From positions 1-25,217 of the forward strand of contig JASCIV010000304.1 of NCBI GenBank assembly GCA_030374735.1: a DNA stretch of 25,217 nucleotides, read 5' to 3'. Positions 15,256 to 23,472 of this stretch are shown here, piece by piece (the stretch's first letter is position 1; every line of letters begins with the position of its first letter). Source of the DNA: Gracilaria caudata. Taxonomy: Eukaryota; Rhodophyta; Florideophyceae; Gracilariales; Gracilariaceae. Under the pieces are notes generated by a model, which was given only the letters and a program-made list of their open reading frames with translations, did no database searches and was not told the origin of the DNA. The translations under genes were made by a program, and so were the position numbers.

Positions 15256-15747
15256 AGCGCTGCAGCTCACATTACGGAAATTTCCGTCACGTAAGACTCT
15301 GTCTCACCTGCCGCGCGCTTCAAGACAAGCAAAAAGAATCGCTGGTGGTCTCAAGACCACTGTGGCGGAGTATCGACGGCAGACGTGGCCTCGATCACGT
15401 ATGGCAACAGGAGCGTGTTTAGAAGCATGATTGCACTGCAGGGTTGTCTTGACCGACACAGCAAGCGCATCGAAAGCCGCAAGGCTTGTTAAAATTGGCT
15501 AGATTTCTGACTGCGCGCAACGGTGCAGCACATATTTGGCGCGAAGCATCAGGCAAACCCGTGTGTGCGAATGCTTTCCCTTTCATCTACGCCACCGTCC
15601 TCATTCTTCCTCACTTTCGCTTCATATTCATCTTTGTAAAGCACTTCATTCCAACGGCCCATTCTTCCTTCATTAACTGTCCGGCCATAGCTTCCCTGCC
15701 AAAAGTACATTGCATAGTGAATCACTCTTCGCAGCAAGCCATGCATC
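15256..15747. other. Intergenic region between bL17 and ASF1
   Basis: About 0.5 kb. It contains a perfect 14-bp palindrome soon after the bL17 stop (15274-15287). The right half is pyrimidine-rich on the plus strand and probably contains the ASF1 promoter and leader. No gene is seen. Confidence 0.5.
15274..15287. repeat. Perfect 14-bp palindrome ACGGAAATTTCCGT
   Basis: It begins 19 bases after the bL17 stop codon. It shares the ACGGAA/TTCCGT word with the inverted repeat beside the TATA box at 10036-10055. It could be a binding site or a chance palindrome. Confidence 0.35.
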
Positions 15748-16420
15748 ATGGCCGCCGTTGATATTTTCGATGTGAAGGTCCTCGACAATCCAGCCCCATT
15801 CACAAACCCCTTACAATTTGAGATAACATACGACGTCCGTGAATCGCTTAAGGAAGGTACGTCCCTTGTTCTTTCTCTTCGCGGTCAAACTCCCCGATGA
15901 ACCTTTCATCACTAACCCGCCTCTGCCCCTGCCCTATATGTCACGCTTTCGTCATTACGTCTTTGTAGATATAGAATGGAAGGTGATCTATGTCGGATGC
16001 GCGGAGGATAAGAATCATGACCAAGAACTGGATGCCGTCCTTCTCCCAGCAGATAACACAGGCCGCTTCATGTTCGTTCTTCAAGTCGACGCTCCAAACT
16101 CATCAATAATTCCAGATTCAGACGTGCTTGGAGTCACCATCGTGTTACTCACATGCAGCTACAATGGTGCCGAGTTCATTCGAGTAGGATACTATGTAAG
16201 CAATCAGTACACTGATCCTGACATGCACGAGAACCCGCCATCGAAACCCCTAATCAACAAGATTCAACGAACTGTCGCTGCTCATGAACCGCGCGTAACA
16301 AAGTTTCCGCACAAGTTCGACTTTCGCGAGGTGAAGACGGGCACACCTGCAGAGCCAGAGTTGTCCACAGACGGTTCCCACTTTGCTGCCGAAGTTAGTC
16401 GGCAAACGAATGTCGCATAG
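15748..16420 (+). CDS. ASF1: Histone chaperone ASF1 (two exons)
   Basis: ASF1 binds the H3-H4 dimer and passes it to CAF-1 or HIRA during replication-coupled and independent nucleosome assembly. Exon 1 is 15748-15856 (MAAVDIFDVKVLDNPAPF...RESLKE, 36 codons plus one base). Exon 2 is 15969-16420 and starts with AT; joining restores KEDIEWKVIYVGCAE, the conserved ASF1 segment. LGVTIVLLTCSYNGAEFIRVGYYV in exon 2 retains the Val and Arg that contact H3 in known structures. The product is 186 aa: the globular core of about 155 residues plus a short tail, much shorter than the acidic tail of yeast Asf1. It is convergent with the sterol oxidase gene. Confidence 0.95.
15857..15968 (+). other. ASF1 intron (112 nt, GTACGT...GTAG)
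   Basis: Donor AAG|GTACGT and acceptor TTTGTAG|AT. Splicing is required to keep the ASF1 frame (phase 1) and restores the family sequence across the joint. Confidence 0.92.
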
Positions 16421-16956
16421 ATGCACCGCTTACTAATCAACCCAAAACAATTGCCATCTTGTTCATCGTTCATCTGTAAATTCTCAACGTTCGAGACGCC
16501 TCTGACAGCGTACAAGAATATGTCGTGGAATTCCGACGCTTTTGCAGTTCATTGGTTGCGAAAGGCGTGCTGTGTGTGAGGTTACACATCGTGTGAAGCA
16601 CTCCATATCTGAAAGGGGCAATAGCCGACAATTTGTACCAACAACACTTGGAAAGGTCATTGCAGACAAAGGACGGTTACGGTGCCGCAATCGAAAACAG
16701 AACTGTTGACATTTGTTTACCGATAAAAGTATTGGCAGTGGGCAGCCCTCTTGAAAGTCAAAAACACTCAGCAACAGGTCTAGAATGGGAAATACGTTAC
16801 ATAGATACAGAGCTCAACTTTGTGAATAGCACAAATGAATTCGCTCAAGTGGGCACATGTTCGGAGGCACTTGAGAAACAACTCAACAAAAGAGCGGTAT
16901 CATACGTACAACATGACGGAGCAGCGCTAATCTCCCAATGCGAGGCACGTACGATG
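16421..16956. other. Convergent gap between ASF1 and sterol oxidase
   Basis: About 0.54 kb holding the 3' ends of two converging genes. A plus-strand frame without an ATG runs from 16633 into the antisense of the sterol oxidase gene and is judged spurious. Nothing else is seen. Confidence 0.5.
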
Positions 16957-17760
16957 CTACTTGAGCTTTGTTTTGCTTATTTGTCTCTTTCTCCGCCACG
17001 CTTGGAAGGCGCTGTCGGTGCCACACAACGCGTCCACCCATACGAACGTACTAGAGTAGTTACCAGAATGAATTCGATGGTGGTGATCATGAAAGTGCGC
17101 ACCACCGTATAAAGGGAACCAGCGGTTGACACTCCAGGGGAAGTCAAAGCCGGAATGGCATTCCACAGTCTGTGCGCAACGTAGCGCGAGGTAAACATAC
17201 AACGTAAGCAAATGCGGTGCAAACAGCATCGGCCCGGCTAGAGTTGCTGCACCCAAGAAGACAACTTCAAACGGATGCGCGTATTCTGCGGCTAGACCGA
17301 ACGGCGCGGAATGCTCGTGGTGGATATGATGGACTTTCTTGTACAGAAAAGGAGTATGCAGGGCACGGTGTCCCCAGTAGAACACGAAGTCCTCGATGAC
17401 GAAGAACAGAAACACCTGAAAGGCAAGGAACGACGGCGTGGGCAGCGCTTCAACGGAATATTTAGCACCCATTAGGTCCATGACAGGATGAGTGAACATG
17501 ATCATCGGAAGTACCATAAAGAAATGATTCGCGAGCAGGCGAGCGGAACAGTTCTTGAGCGCGGGCACACTGTTCGGTTTGTCGGGCTGCAACTTCCATC
17601 GCTTGCAGTACGGGATTTGTTCAAAGAGCAGGAAAGGGAGATACGAGCCCCAGTAGCAGACCTCGTGGATGACGAAGGTGACTATGGTCTTGAGCTGATA
17701 CTCGGAAAAAGTTTCGATGACTGTGCTCCACATTGACTCGATCATCGGGATGCCCGCCAT
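16957..17760 (-). CDS. C4-methylsterol oxidase (ERG25/SMO type, fatty acid hydroxylase superfamily)
   Basis: This ER membrane di-iron enzyme oxidises the C4 methyl group of sterol intermediates, using O2 and an electron donor. The 267-aa protein has the three histidine boxes: HRALH (131-135), HHIHHEH (144-150) and HFHDHHH (222-228), and WGHRALHTPFLYKKVHH is typical of the SMO branch. Hydrophobic segments lie near 25-47, 77-95, 110-128 and 170-193. The last residues, KTKLK, fit the KxKxx ER-retrieval signal, as is common in this family. Length matches plant SMO. The ATG at 17760 is the natural start. It is divergent from NOLC1, with 315 bp between start codons. Confidence 0.93.
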   Translation of the reverse strand: MAGIPMIESMWSTVIETFSEYQLKTIVTFVIHEVCYWGSYLPFLLFEQIPYCKRWKLQPDKPNSVPALKNCSARLLANHFFMVLPMIMFTHPVMDLMGAKYSVEALPTPSFLAFQVFLFFVIEDFVFYWGHRALHTPFLYKKVHHIHHEHSAPFGLAAEYAHPFEVVFLGAATLAGPMLFAPHLLTLYVYLALRCAQTVECHSGFDFPWSVNRWFPLYGGAHFHDHHHRIHSGNYSSTFVWVDALCGTDSAFQAWRRKRQISKTKLK

Positions 17761-18075
17761 GCTTTCGCCCGGGCTACGCTCTCGAACGAGGACGGCGGGA
17801 GCATCATTGCCGCGGAACGTCTTGAGCTGCAGCCAGCGTTTGTCAATCCACCGGAGTCGGGAGCAGTGGTGGACATCGCATCGCGTGTCTGTCGCGTGCC
17901 GTATTTCGGTTCAAATAGTTTGTGTGCTGTTATGTACACGTACCAACGGTACACTTTTTCTCGGATCAACAGAGCTCAAAGCGCCGTCGCCGTGCCCCCC
18001 ACCTAACCCCTTCAAGAAGCATTCCGTTGGTGCGACGCCTTCGGCGCCGCCACCTGCCCGCCATCAACGCTTACA
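17761..18075. promoter_or_regulatory. Divergent promoter region between sterol oxidase and NOLC1
   Basis: These 315 bases separate two divergent start codons. There is no clear TATA box. A C-rich stretch (GTGCCCCCCACCTAACCCC, about 17992-18010) lies about 70-85 bp before the NOLC1 ATG. Confidence 0.4.
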
Positions 18076-20645
18076 ATGGTCGGCCAGGCCGCGACGAAGG
18101 ACAGGTCGTTTCCCGACTGGCGCGCCGACTCGCTTTGCTCCCTTGTCTACAATGGCTTCCGAAAAGCCGGTTTTATTCACTCCGCTTCCGCCTTTGCCGA
18201 TGACTGCAAACATGTACGTACTGTTGACCCATGGCTACCCGGCCTAAGTTTTGTCGCTCTCCTTCTTACGCCCCTTTCAAACTAACCAAAGGCCTCCAAA
18301 TGCATTTGTGAAATCTGCGCTAGGATTGGAGCAAAGGGGAAAAAATCCTTCAAGAGGCTTACAATACTTTTCGTTCCACTAATGGAGACCAAAAAGTGAA
18401 GGACAAAGCTCAGCTGAAGAAGAACTCCAAGCCGGAGCTCAAGGAAAAGGTTTTATCAAAATCAACCGATGATGAATCTGAATCAAGCACTTCCGATTCG
18501 GAGACCAGCTCCCAAGTTCAAGACTCTAGCCACACAGATAAATCATCATCTGCCTCATCTAGCGATCTTCAGAAGGGATTCAGGAAGGAGTCAGATTCGG
18601 CTTTTCGTTCCACTATTGAGGACCAAAAAGTGAAGGACAATGCTCAGCTGAAGAAGAACTCCAAGCCGGAGCTCAAGGAAAAGGTTTTATCGAAATCAAC
18701 CGATGATGAATCTGAATCAAGCACTTCCGATTCGGAGACCAGTTCGCGAGCTCACGGTTCTAGCGACTCGGATGAATCATCATCCGCTTCATCTAGCGAT
18801 CGTCAGAAGAGCTTGAAGGAGTCAGATTCGGCCTTTTGTTCCACTGTTGGAGACCAAACAATGAAGGACAAAGCTCAGCTGAGAAAGGACTCCAAGCTCA
18901 AGGAAAAGGTTTTGTCGAAGCCAAATGATGATGAATCTGCATCTAGCACTTCTGACTCGGAGACTAGTTCGCGAGTCCAAGGCGCTAGTGGCCTGAAGCG
19001 AGCTTCTTCATCTTCGTCGTCCGCCTCCTCCGACTCAGATAGCGAATCATCATCCGCTTCATCTAGCGATCGTCAGAAGAGCCTCAAAAAGGTATCAGAT
19101 TCAGCATCGTCACCATCTGAGAGCTCCAGTTCTTCGGAGTCGATGGTGGAAACTCCCGCGAAACCGAAGACTGTGCGCACGGACGAAAGGCATCCGGGCG
19201 CAAAACAAACCTCTCATTTACATTCACAATCTGGTGCCAAATCTGAGTCTTCTTCAGACTCCGGCAGTTCCTCTTCTCCTTCTAGTGGTCCTTCACCTAG
19301 GGAAGAATCTAGCGAGTCATCCGAGAGTTCCAAAACAAGCTCTTCCTCAAGTTCTTCAGCTGAAGAATCTGACGTGATACCGAGCGCTCGTCCTGGTCTG
19401 GGATCGAGTGGAAAGCGTAACGTGAAGTTTTCATCTGCAAAATCCGAGTTGCTTCCCGATGACGAATCACCCATGAAGAGCAGCAAGCCTAAACCAGCAA
19501 ATCCCAAATCCGAGCAGAACGAGTCAGAATCGACAGGTGATTCAGACTCAGACTCAGAATCTGAATCTGAGTCAGCATCAGACTCGGACTCTTCATCCCA
19601 AGAGACTGAAAAGCCTACTGGAAAGCTTGTTAAAAAGGCTGAAAAGTCTGAGACTTCTGGTCCCGGCAAAGCTGCAGCGCAGAACGGAAACATGAGAGGG
19701 TTGAGATCGACGGAAGATACGAGCCCGTCGAGCTCGTCATCTTCTTCATCGTCTTCATCGTCTTCACCAACGTCTTCTAGTGAAGACTCGCACACGCCTG
19801 CTGCAAAGAACAAAGTTACAATGACGGATAGCTCCGACAGTGATGATTCCTCCACCAGCAGCTCGTCAACTGAATCTAGCAGCGAACCAGATTCTCGCGC
19901 TCGTAAATCCAGAGCTTTAGAGACCAAGAAGAAGAACGAAATGTCAAAGTCTTCATCTCCATCTGAGACTTCCGGAGACGATAGCACCGGCAGCGACACC
20001 TCGAGCGAGAGCAGCGACAGCAGTGACAGCAGCAGTAGCGAAAGCTACGAGAAGCGTGCAACTAGACGCAAGTCAGGTGTGGTTCAAGATCTTTCTCGAA
20101 AATTAGAGAACATAAGCCCGGCAGCTTCAGGTAAATCTAAACGGAAACCCCATGGAATCGCGAAGACGAGAAAGCAGGAGAACAGTTCACTTGCTTCAAA
20201 GAAGAACGGAGGTTCTGAGGAGGAGAAGAAGCCTGCAAAGTCTGAATCAAAAGCGAAGACATTAGGTAATCCAAAAGCGAATCTGAGCTCCGCAAGGCTT
20301 AGTAATGGCAACCAGAACGGTGGTACAGGTAATGGGGTACCAAAGACGGAAGCTCAAGCAAGAAAACGGCGACGAAGCGACGCATACGAAAACGGGGAAC
20401 GAGAGAACCACACGCCATTTAAGCGTGTCAGAGTGGAAGACGTTGTCTTCAAAGACGAACGCCTGAGGGACAACTCATTTTTCTCCAAGAGAGACACATA
20501 TGGGACCTGGGCGCATCGCGACTTGGCTGTTACAAAGGGAAAAGGGTTTCGAAAGGAAAAGACTAAAAAGAAGCGACTCAATCATCATGGAGGGAAACTC
20601 AGTTTTGAAGTTAACTCTTACAAGTTCTCAGATGATTCGGACTAA
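18076..20645 (+). CDS. NOLC1/Nopp140/SRP40-like nucleolar phosphoprotein (two exons)
   Basis: Nopp140 proteins are nucleolar and Cajal-body chaperones of snoRNPs. Exon 1 is 18076-18213 (46 codons) with a LisH-like helix pair (SLCSLVYNGFRKAGFIHSA, residues 19-37). A 110-nt intron leads to exon 2 at 18324, which continues DWSKGEKILQEAYNTFRST in frame. The middle, about 650 residues, alternates acidic Ser clusters (CK2-like S-x-S-E/D runs) with Lys/Pro-rich spacers, as in Nopp140; three units near its start are 77-78-aa tandem repeats. The C-terminal SRP40 domain (about 743-815) is unmistakable: TPFKRVRVED, RLRDNSF, DLAVTKGKGFRKEKTKKKR, then GGKLSFEVNSYKF. The total is 819 aa. The long open frame of exon 2 has no ATG at its beginning, which is why the upstream exon is needed. 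Confidence 0.88.
18214..18323 (+). other. NOLC1 intron (110 nt, GTACGT...GCTAG)
   Basis: Donor CAT|GTACGT and acceptor GCGCTAG|GAT. The acceptor AG overlaps the in-frame TAG that otherwise closes the exon 2 frame. Phase 0 joining gives DDCKH-DWSKGEK. Length and donor match the ASF1 intron. An alternative acceptor at 18291 would be out of frame. Confidence 0.75.
18369..19106 (+). repeat. Three in-frame tandem repeats in NOLC1 (234, 231 and about 273 bp)
   Basis: Units start at 18369, 18603 and 18834, each beginning F-(R/C)-S-T and containing KDxAQLxKxSK, LKEKVLSK, DDES and TSDSETSS. Units 1 and 2 are nearly identical at the DNA level over long stretches; unit 3 is more divergent and has an internal Ser-rich insertion. 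Confidence 0.9.
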
Positions 20646-21456
20646 AGAAATGATCTAGTTATGCAGGGCTGAGGTGAATCTGGAATGGTTCGGATTTCAT
20701 GCAAGGCTTGTGGTATGGAGTTAGTCGTACCTCATTTGGGAATCAGGTGCAGATGCACTGATTGCCCGTATCCTTTCTACTCGTGCTGATGACCAGCCAC
20801 CAAGTCTCACATGTGCAGCATGCGTTTGGCATCTACGGAAAATAGAAATCACAACACGATTGGCAACAAGCATGGTTTCTCGAGGCATAATGTGGGAAGC
20901 ATATACAGTTAATCATAACTGGTTCAGTTATCAGAAAGTAGACAGGTTCATGTTCTTCTCGGTTTTGAGCCATTGATGAGCTACAAAGCATACAAAAGTT
21001 TTGTACAACTACTAACCAAAAGATAAATAGTTAGAGCGACAAGAGTCTGGCTTCTTGGTGTTTGTTAAGCGACATCAGCCCTCTGGTGAACAATAGTCTT
21101 AGTTACGTACTGGTCTTCATGCACAAATACGATGACTTGTTTCCGGTGTGATTCACTCGTGAAATTGCTTGAAAACATACAACTGTGCTACAAAGGGTGC
21201 TCCCATGTAACGTACCCGGAGTGGTTTCTCATTCTCCAGGGGCCGTGAGGAACGCCATTGCAACTACTTCCCACCTCGAAACACTCTTTGGCAGAAGCAA
21301 TAGAAGCTCAGAAAGCTTGAATCATCAACGATTCAAAGGTGGTAGGAACACTAATACAACCGAACTAACCGTTCCGATTGAAGGGTCGTACAGCTCGGCG
21401 GGGCTGAAAGGAGCAGACAACAAGAACTGGAAAAGGCAGGAGGTATCGTTTAAGGA
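20646..21456. other. Gap after NOLC1
   Basis: About 0.8 kb between the NOLC1 stop and the stop of membrane protein C (convergent). Apart from the 34-codon Cys-rich ORF at 20685-20789, no gene is supported. A frame at 21185-21460 begins with GTG, has no ATG, and is judged spurious. Confidence 0.5.
20685..20789 (+). CDS. 34-aa Cys-rich ORF with LSD1-type zinc-finger spacing
   Basis: The ORF MVRISCKACGMELVVPHLGI... continues to TGA at 20787. Its cysteines follow C-x2-C-x14-C-x2-C (CKAC, then CTDC), the spacing of plant LSD1-type zinc ribbons, with a Leu and a Pro in the expected linker region; an extra Cys lies just before the second pair and one at the C-terminus. The start has purines at -3 and +4. 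It begins 40 bp after the NOLC1 stop, so it could be a separate tiny gene, a downstream ORF in the NOLC1 mRNA, or a fragment of a zinc-finger gene. Confidence 0.35.
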   Translation: MVRISCKACGMELVVPHLGIRCRCTDCPYPFYSC

Positions 21457-22557
21457 TTAGATACTTTCTGTGCAATCAGTAATTTCATCCGCGTCACAGA
21501 CGAGAACACGGTCTGTGCCATCTACTCGCACAAGCTTAACTCCTACATTTTTCTTCAAAGTTGTGCTTGAGGCGCGAAAAGTCCGTTTTGCCCAGTGCAT
21601 GGGATCTCGCATATCAAAAAAAAATGGTGCCAACGGTTTGGCGCAATACAGGACAACATAAGTTAGGAAACATATGACCCAGACAAGGATCAGTCCAGCA
21701 AGCATAGCCGGATGTACTTGTGTGTGGCGAGGGTCGATGTCTCTCTCCAAACATGTCCGGTTGCGGAATCCTGAGAAAACTCGATGACGAAACAGTATGG
21801 GCTCGCGAACGCCTTCTACAAGTGTGTTGGCAGCTCGTGTGCCAAGATACAGGATCTGTTCGAGAGGTGCTTGGTATGCTAACTGGGTAGCGCAGAAGGG
21901 AAGATTAAGGACACTCACATCTACGTTTCGAGTGCTTGAAGATGTGTAAAGCAGATCAGATATGTAAACAGTGTTATTTGCTCGCAAAATGAGGAGACAT
22001 TTGTTGTCATCAGCTGGCACTGGTTTCGAAGCACAAGACACCTCAATATCGTTGACATCAGCTGAAGGGCGCTGTACCATGAGGGGAGTAGTGAACAAGT
22101 CCGTGGAATTCAGACGAAAATCAAACAAGATCTGCGTTCCACAGCGGATCTTCCCGGTGCTTGCGGAATACGTCGCGTTGTGCTCTGCGAAGCGACCATG
22201 ATTGAGAGTGCGACAGTCCACGGCGGCAGATTCGGCCTGAGCAGGATGGCGTTCTGAACGGAAGCGAAGTGATGTATCGATTGCTATACATGGGACTGGA
22301 CGAAGAGCAGAATAAGGACGAACACCAAACACTAAGAATATCTCCAAGATGACGAAGAAAATGAGAGAACAAGCTTGCAGCTGGCGACGGCGGCGTTTGG
22401 AATGCACCACAGAAATTTTGCTTCCCCGTGCGAGTAAACTGCATTCTCTGTGAGTCCTAAATGCAAGTAGAGCAGATAAGGCAAGAAATTCTGACAAACA
22501 TGATATAATGCTGACGACCAAATTGAAGAAGTTTGTCTTTAGCGGGATGATGACCAT
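21457..22557 (-). CDS. Three-TM ectodomain membrane protein, paralog C (undescribed family)
   Basis: This 366-aa protein matches no known family. The N-terminus MVIIPLKTNFFNLVVSIIS corresponds to MVVIPITANLFSVVTTLLS of the divergent gene at 23473. The layout is TM1 at about 10-33, a basic loop (HSKRRRRQ), TM2 at 61-79, an ectodomain of about 200 residues with 6-8 Cys and NAT, NST, NNT, NRT sequons, TM3 at 284-305, and a tail with FFDMRDPMHWAKRTF and VKLVRVDGTDRVLV. The tail motif FFDM-x4-5-W-A-(K/R)-(R/K)-(T/S)-F and the later V-D-G-x2-R are shared with paralog D. Cys187 followed by LLILRANNTVYIS parallels similar motifs in the other three members. It lies head-to-head with paralog D. Confidence 0.82.
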   Translation of the reverse strand: MVIIPLKTNFFNLVVSIISCLSEFLALSALLAFRTHRECSLLARGSKISVVHSKRRRRQLQACSLIFFVILEIFLVFGVRPYSALRPVPCIAIDTSLRFRSERHPAQAESAAVDCRTLNHGRFAEHNATYSASTGKIRCGTQILFDFRLNSTDLFTTPLMVQRPSADVNDIEVSCASKPVPADDNKCLLILRANNTVYISDLLYTSSSTRNVDVSVLNLPFCATQLAYQAPLEQILYLGTRAANTLVEGVREPILFRHRVFSGFRNRTCLERDIDPRHTQVHPAMLAGLILVWVICFLTYVVLYCAKPLAPFFFDMRDPMHWAKRTFRASSTTLKKNVGVKLVRVDGTDRVLVCDADEITDCTESI

Positions 22558-23472
22558 ACTGGGTAGAACTATTGAAAGAATCCAAGTATGCGATTGTGCT
22601 TACTGGCGCTGAATGTAGGAGAAGAAATGACGTCCCGAACACAATGCTCTTCGATTTCGATTTCATCTGCCAAGGAGCAGCCACAACATTACTCGCACAC
22701 TCTAGAGCCGAAGTCTTGGCTGCATGATACGGCCTAGAAATGGCGTTGATACTCGTCTCTAATCTGCAGTCAACCCTCGTCGATATGGCACATGCACGGC
22801 TGTGGGTATGCAACGAGATTGCCCTATGAACTGACAATCGAACTTGAGCTAGTTCCCCTGATATTCATCATGATTGGATGGTTTGAGCTAGCAAGTGCAA
22901 CCGATCTAGTCTTGTGTTGTGTAGATAGATACTTGGGTGTGCTGCTACCGAGCATTGTTGCGACGGCACCACAATGAAGATGGGGTAAGTGACGATCAGT
23001 CATCATCAACGAAGCTACCCTGTATGAAGCTCTGCCTTACGTAATCTTGAGAGCCTTGAATTCTGATTTCTACGCTTCGTAATTGGCTCGGGTGCCAACA
23101 GTGACTCCCCCAAGTCAGGCCAGTCAAAGAGGTCGAAGGATTAGCGTTTAATGTTAACCCTCTTTACTCTGTCCCTTCGGAACTTCATTCTCGTATCCTC
23201 TTCGATGTTACCCGATGTATCTCTCTACGTACAGGAAAGCGCCAGAAGTTACTCGCGCTCGGCAATCTCACTTAGGTAGTGAGGCTAGCTTGAGTTCTGT
23301 TGTTTTTTTTTTGCTAACGCGTGTCGCCTACCTGATCAAATCAGTAGGACATCGACAACGGGTATAGGCAGTCTTCGTTCACGGACAACATTATTCATGA
23401 CGCTCATGTGAAGCGGACTGCGAAAAACTTGAGAGTTGAGGCACAAACAAAACGAGATATATATATAGCACA
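22558..23472. other. Divergent spacer between membrane proteins C and D
   Basis: About 0.9 kb between two divergent start codons. It must contain both promoters. A possible RNase-H-like remnant lies at 22644-22829. A poly-T run occurs near 23302. The plus strand reads ATATATATATAG just 5 nt before the paralog D ATG. No RNA gene is seen. Confidence 0.5.
22644..22829 (+). pseudogene. Possible RNase-H-like (RVT_3) remnant with one in-frame TGA
   Basis: The frame starting MLFDFDFICQGAATTLLAHS leads to RAEVLAA, then TGA at 22725, then YGLEMALILVSNLQSTLVDM, ending at 22829. The pattern 'AE-x-L-A-A-[W]-Y-G-L-E-x-A' is the usual helix of plant-LINE-type RNase H, where the TGA would replace a TGG Trp codon. 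The match is short and by eye only. Confidence 0.3.

Noticed and set aside
16633..17112. 159-codon plus-strand frame after ASF1
   Set aside because: It begins with TTG, has no ATG near its start, and runs antisense into the sterol oxidase gene.
18214..18291. Alternative NOLC1 acceptor at 18291 (CCAAAG|GCC)
   Set aside because: It would shift the frame and meet a stop before the Ser-rich region; the acceptor at 18323 keeps the frame.
19214..19999. 261-codon minus-strand frame within NOLC1
   Set aside because: It is an antisense shadow of Ser/Asp/Glu codon repeats in the coding strand.
21185..21460. 91-codon plus-strand frame next to membrane protein C
   Set aside because: It starts with GTG, contains no ATG, and has low-complexity composition.
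23457..23468. AT repeat as TATA box of membrane protein D
   Set aside because: It is 5 nt from the ATG, so transcription starting 25-30 nt downstream would exclude a start codon that is supported by alignment to paralog C.
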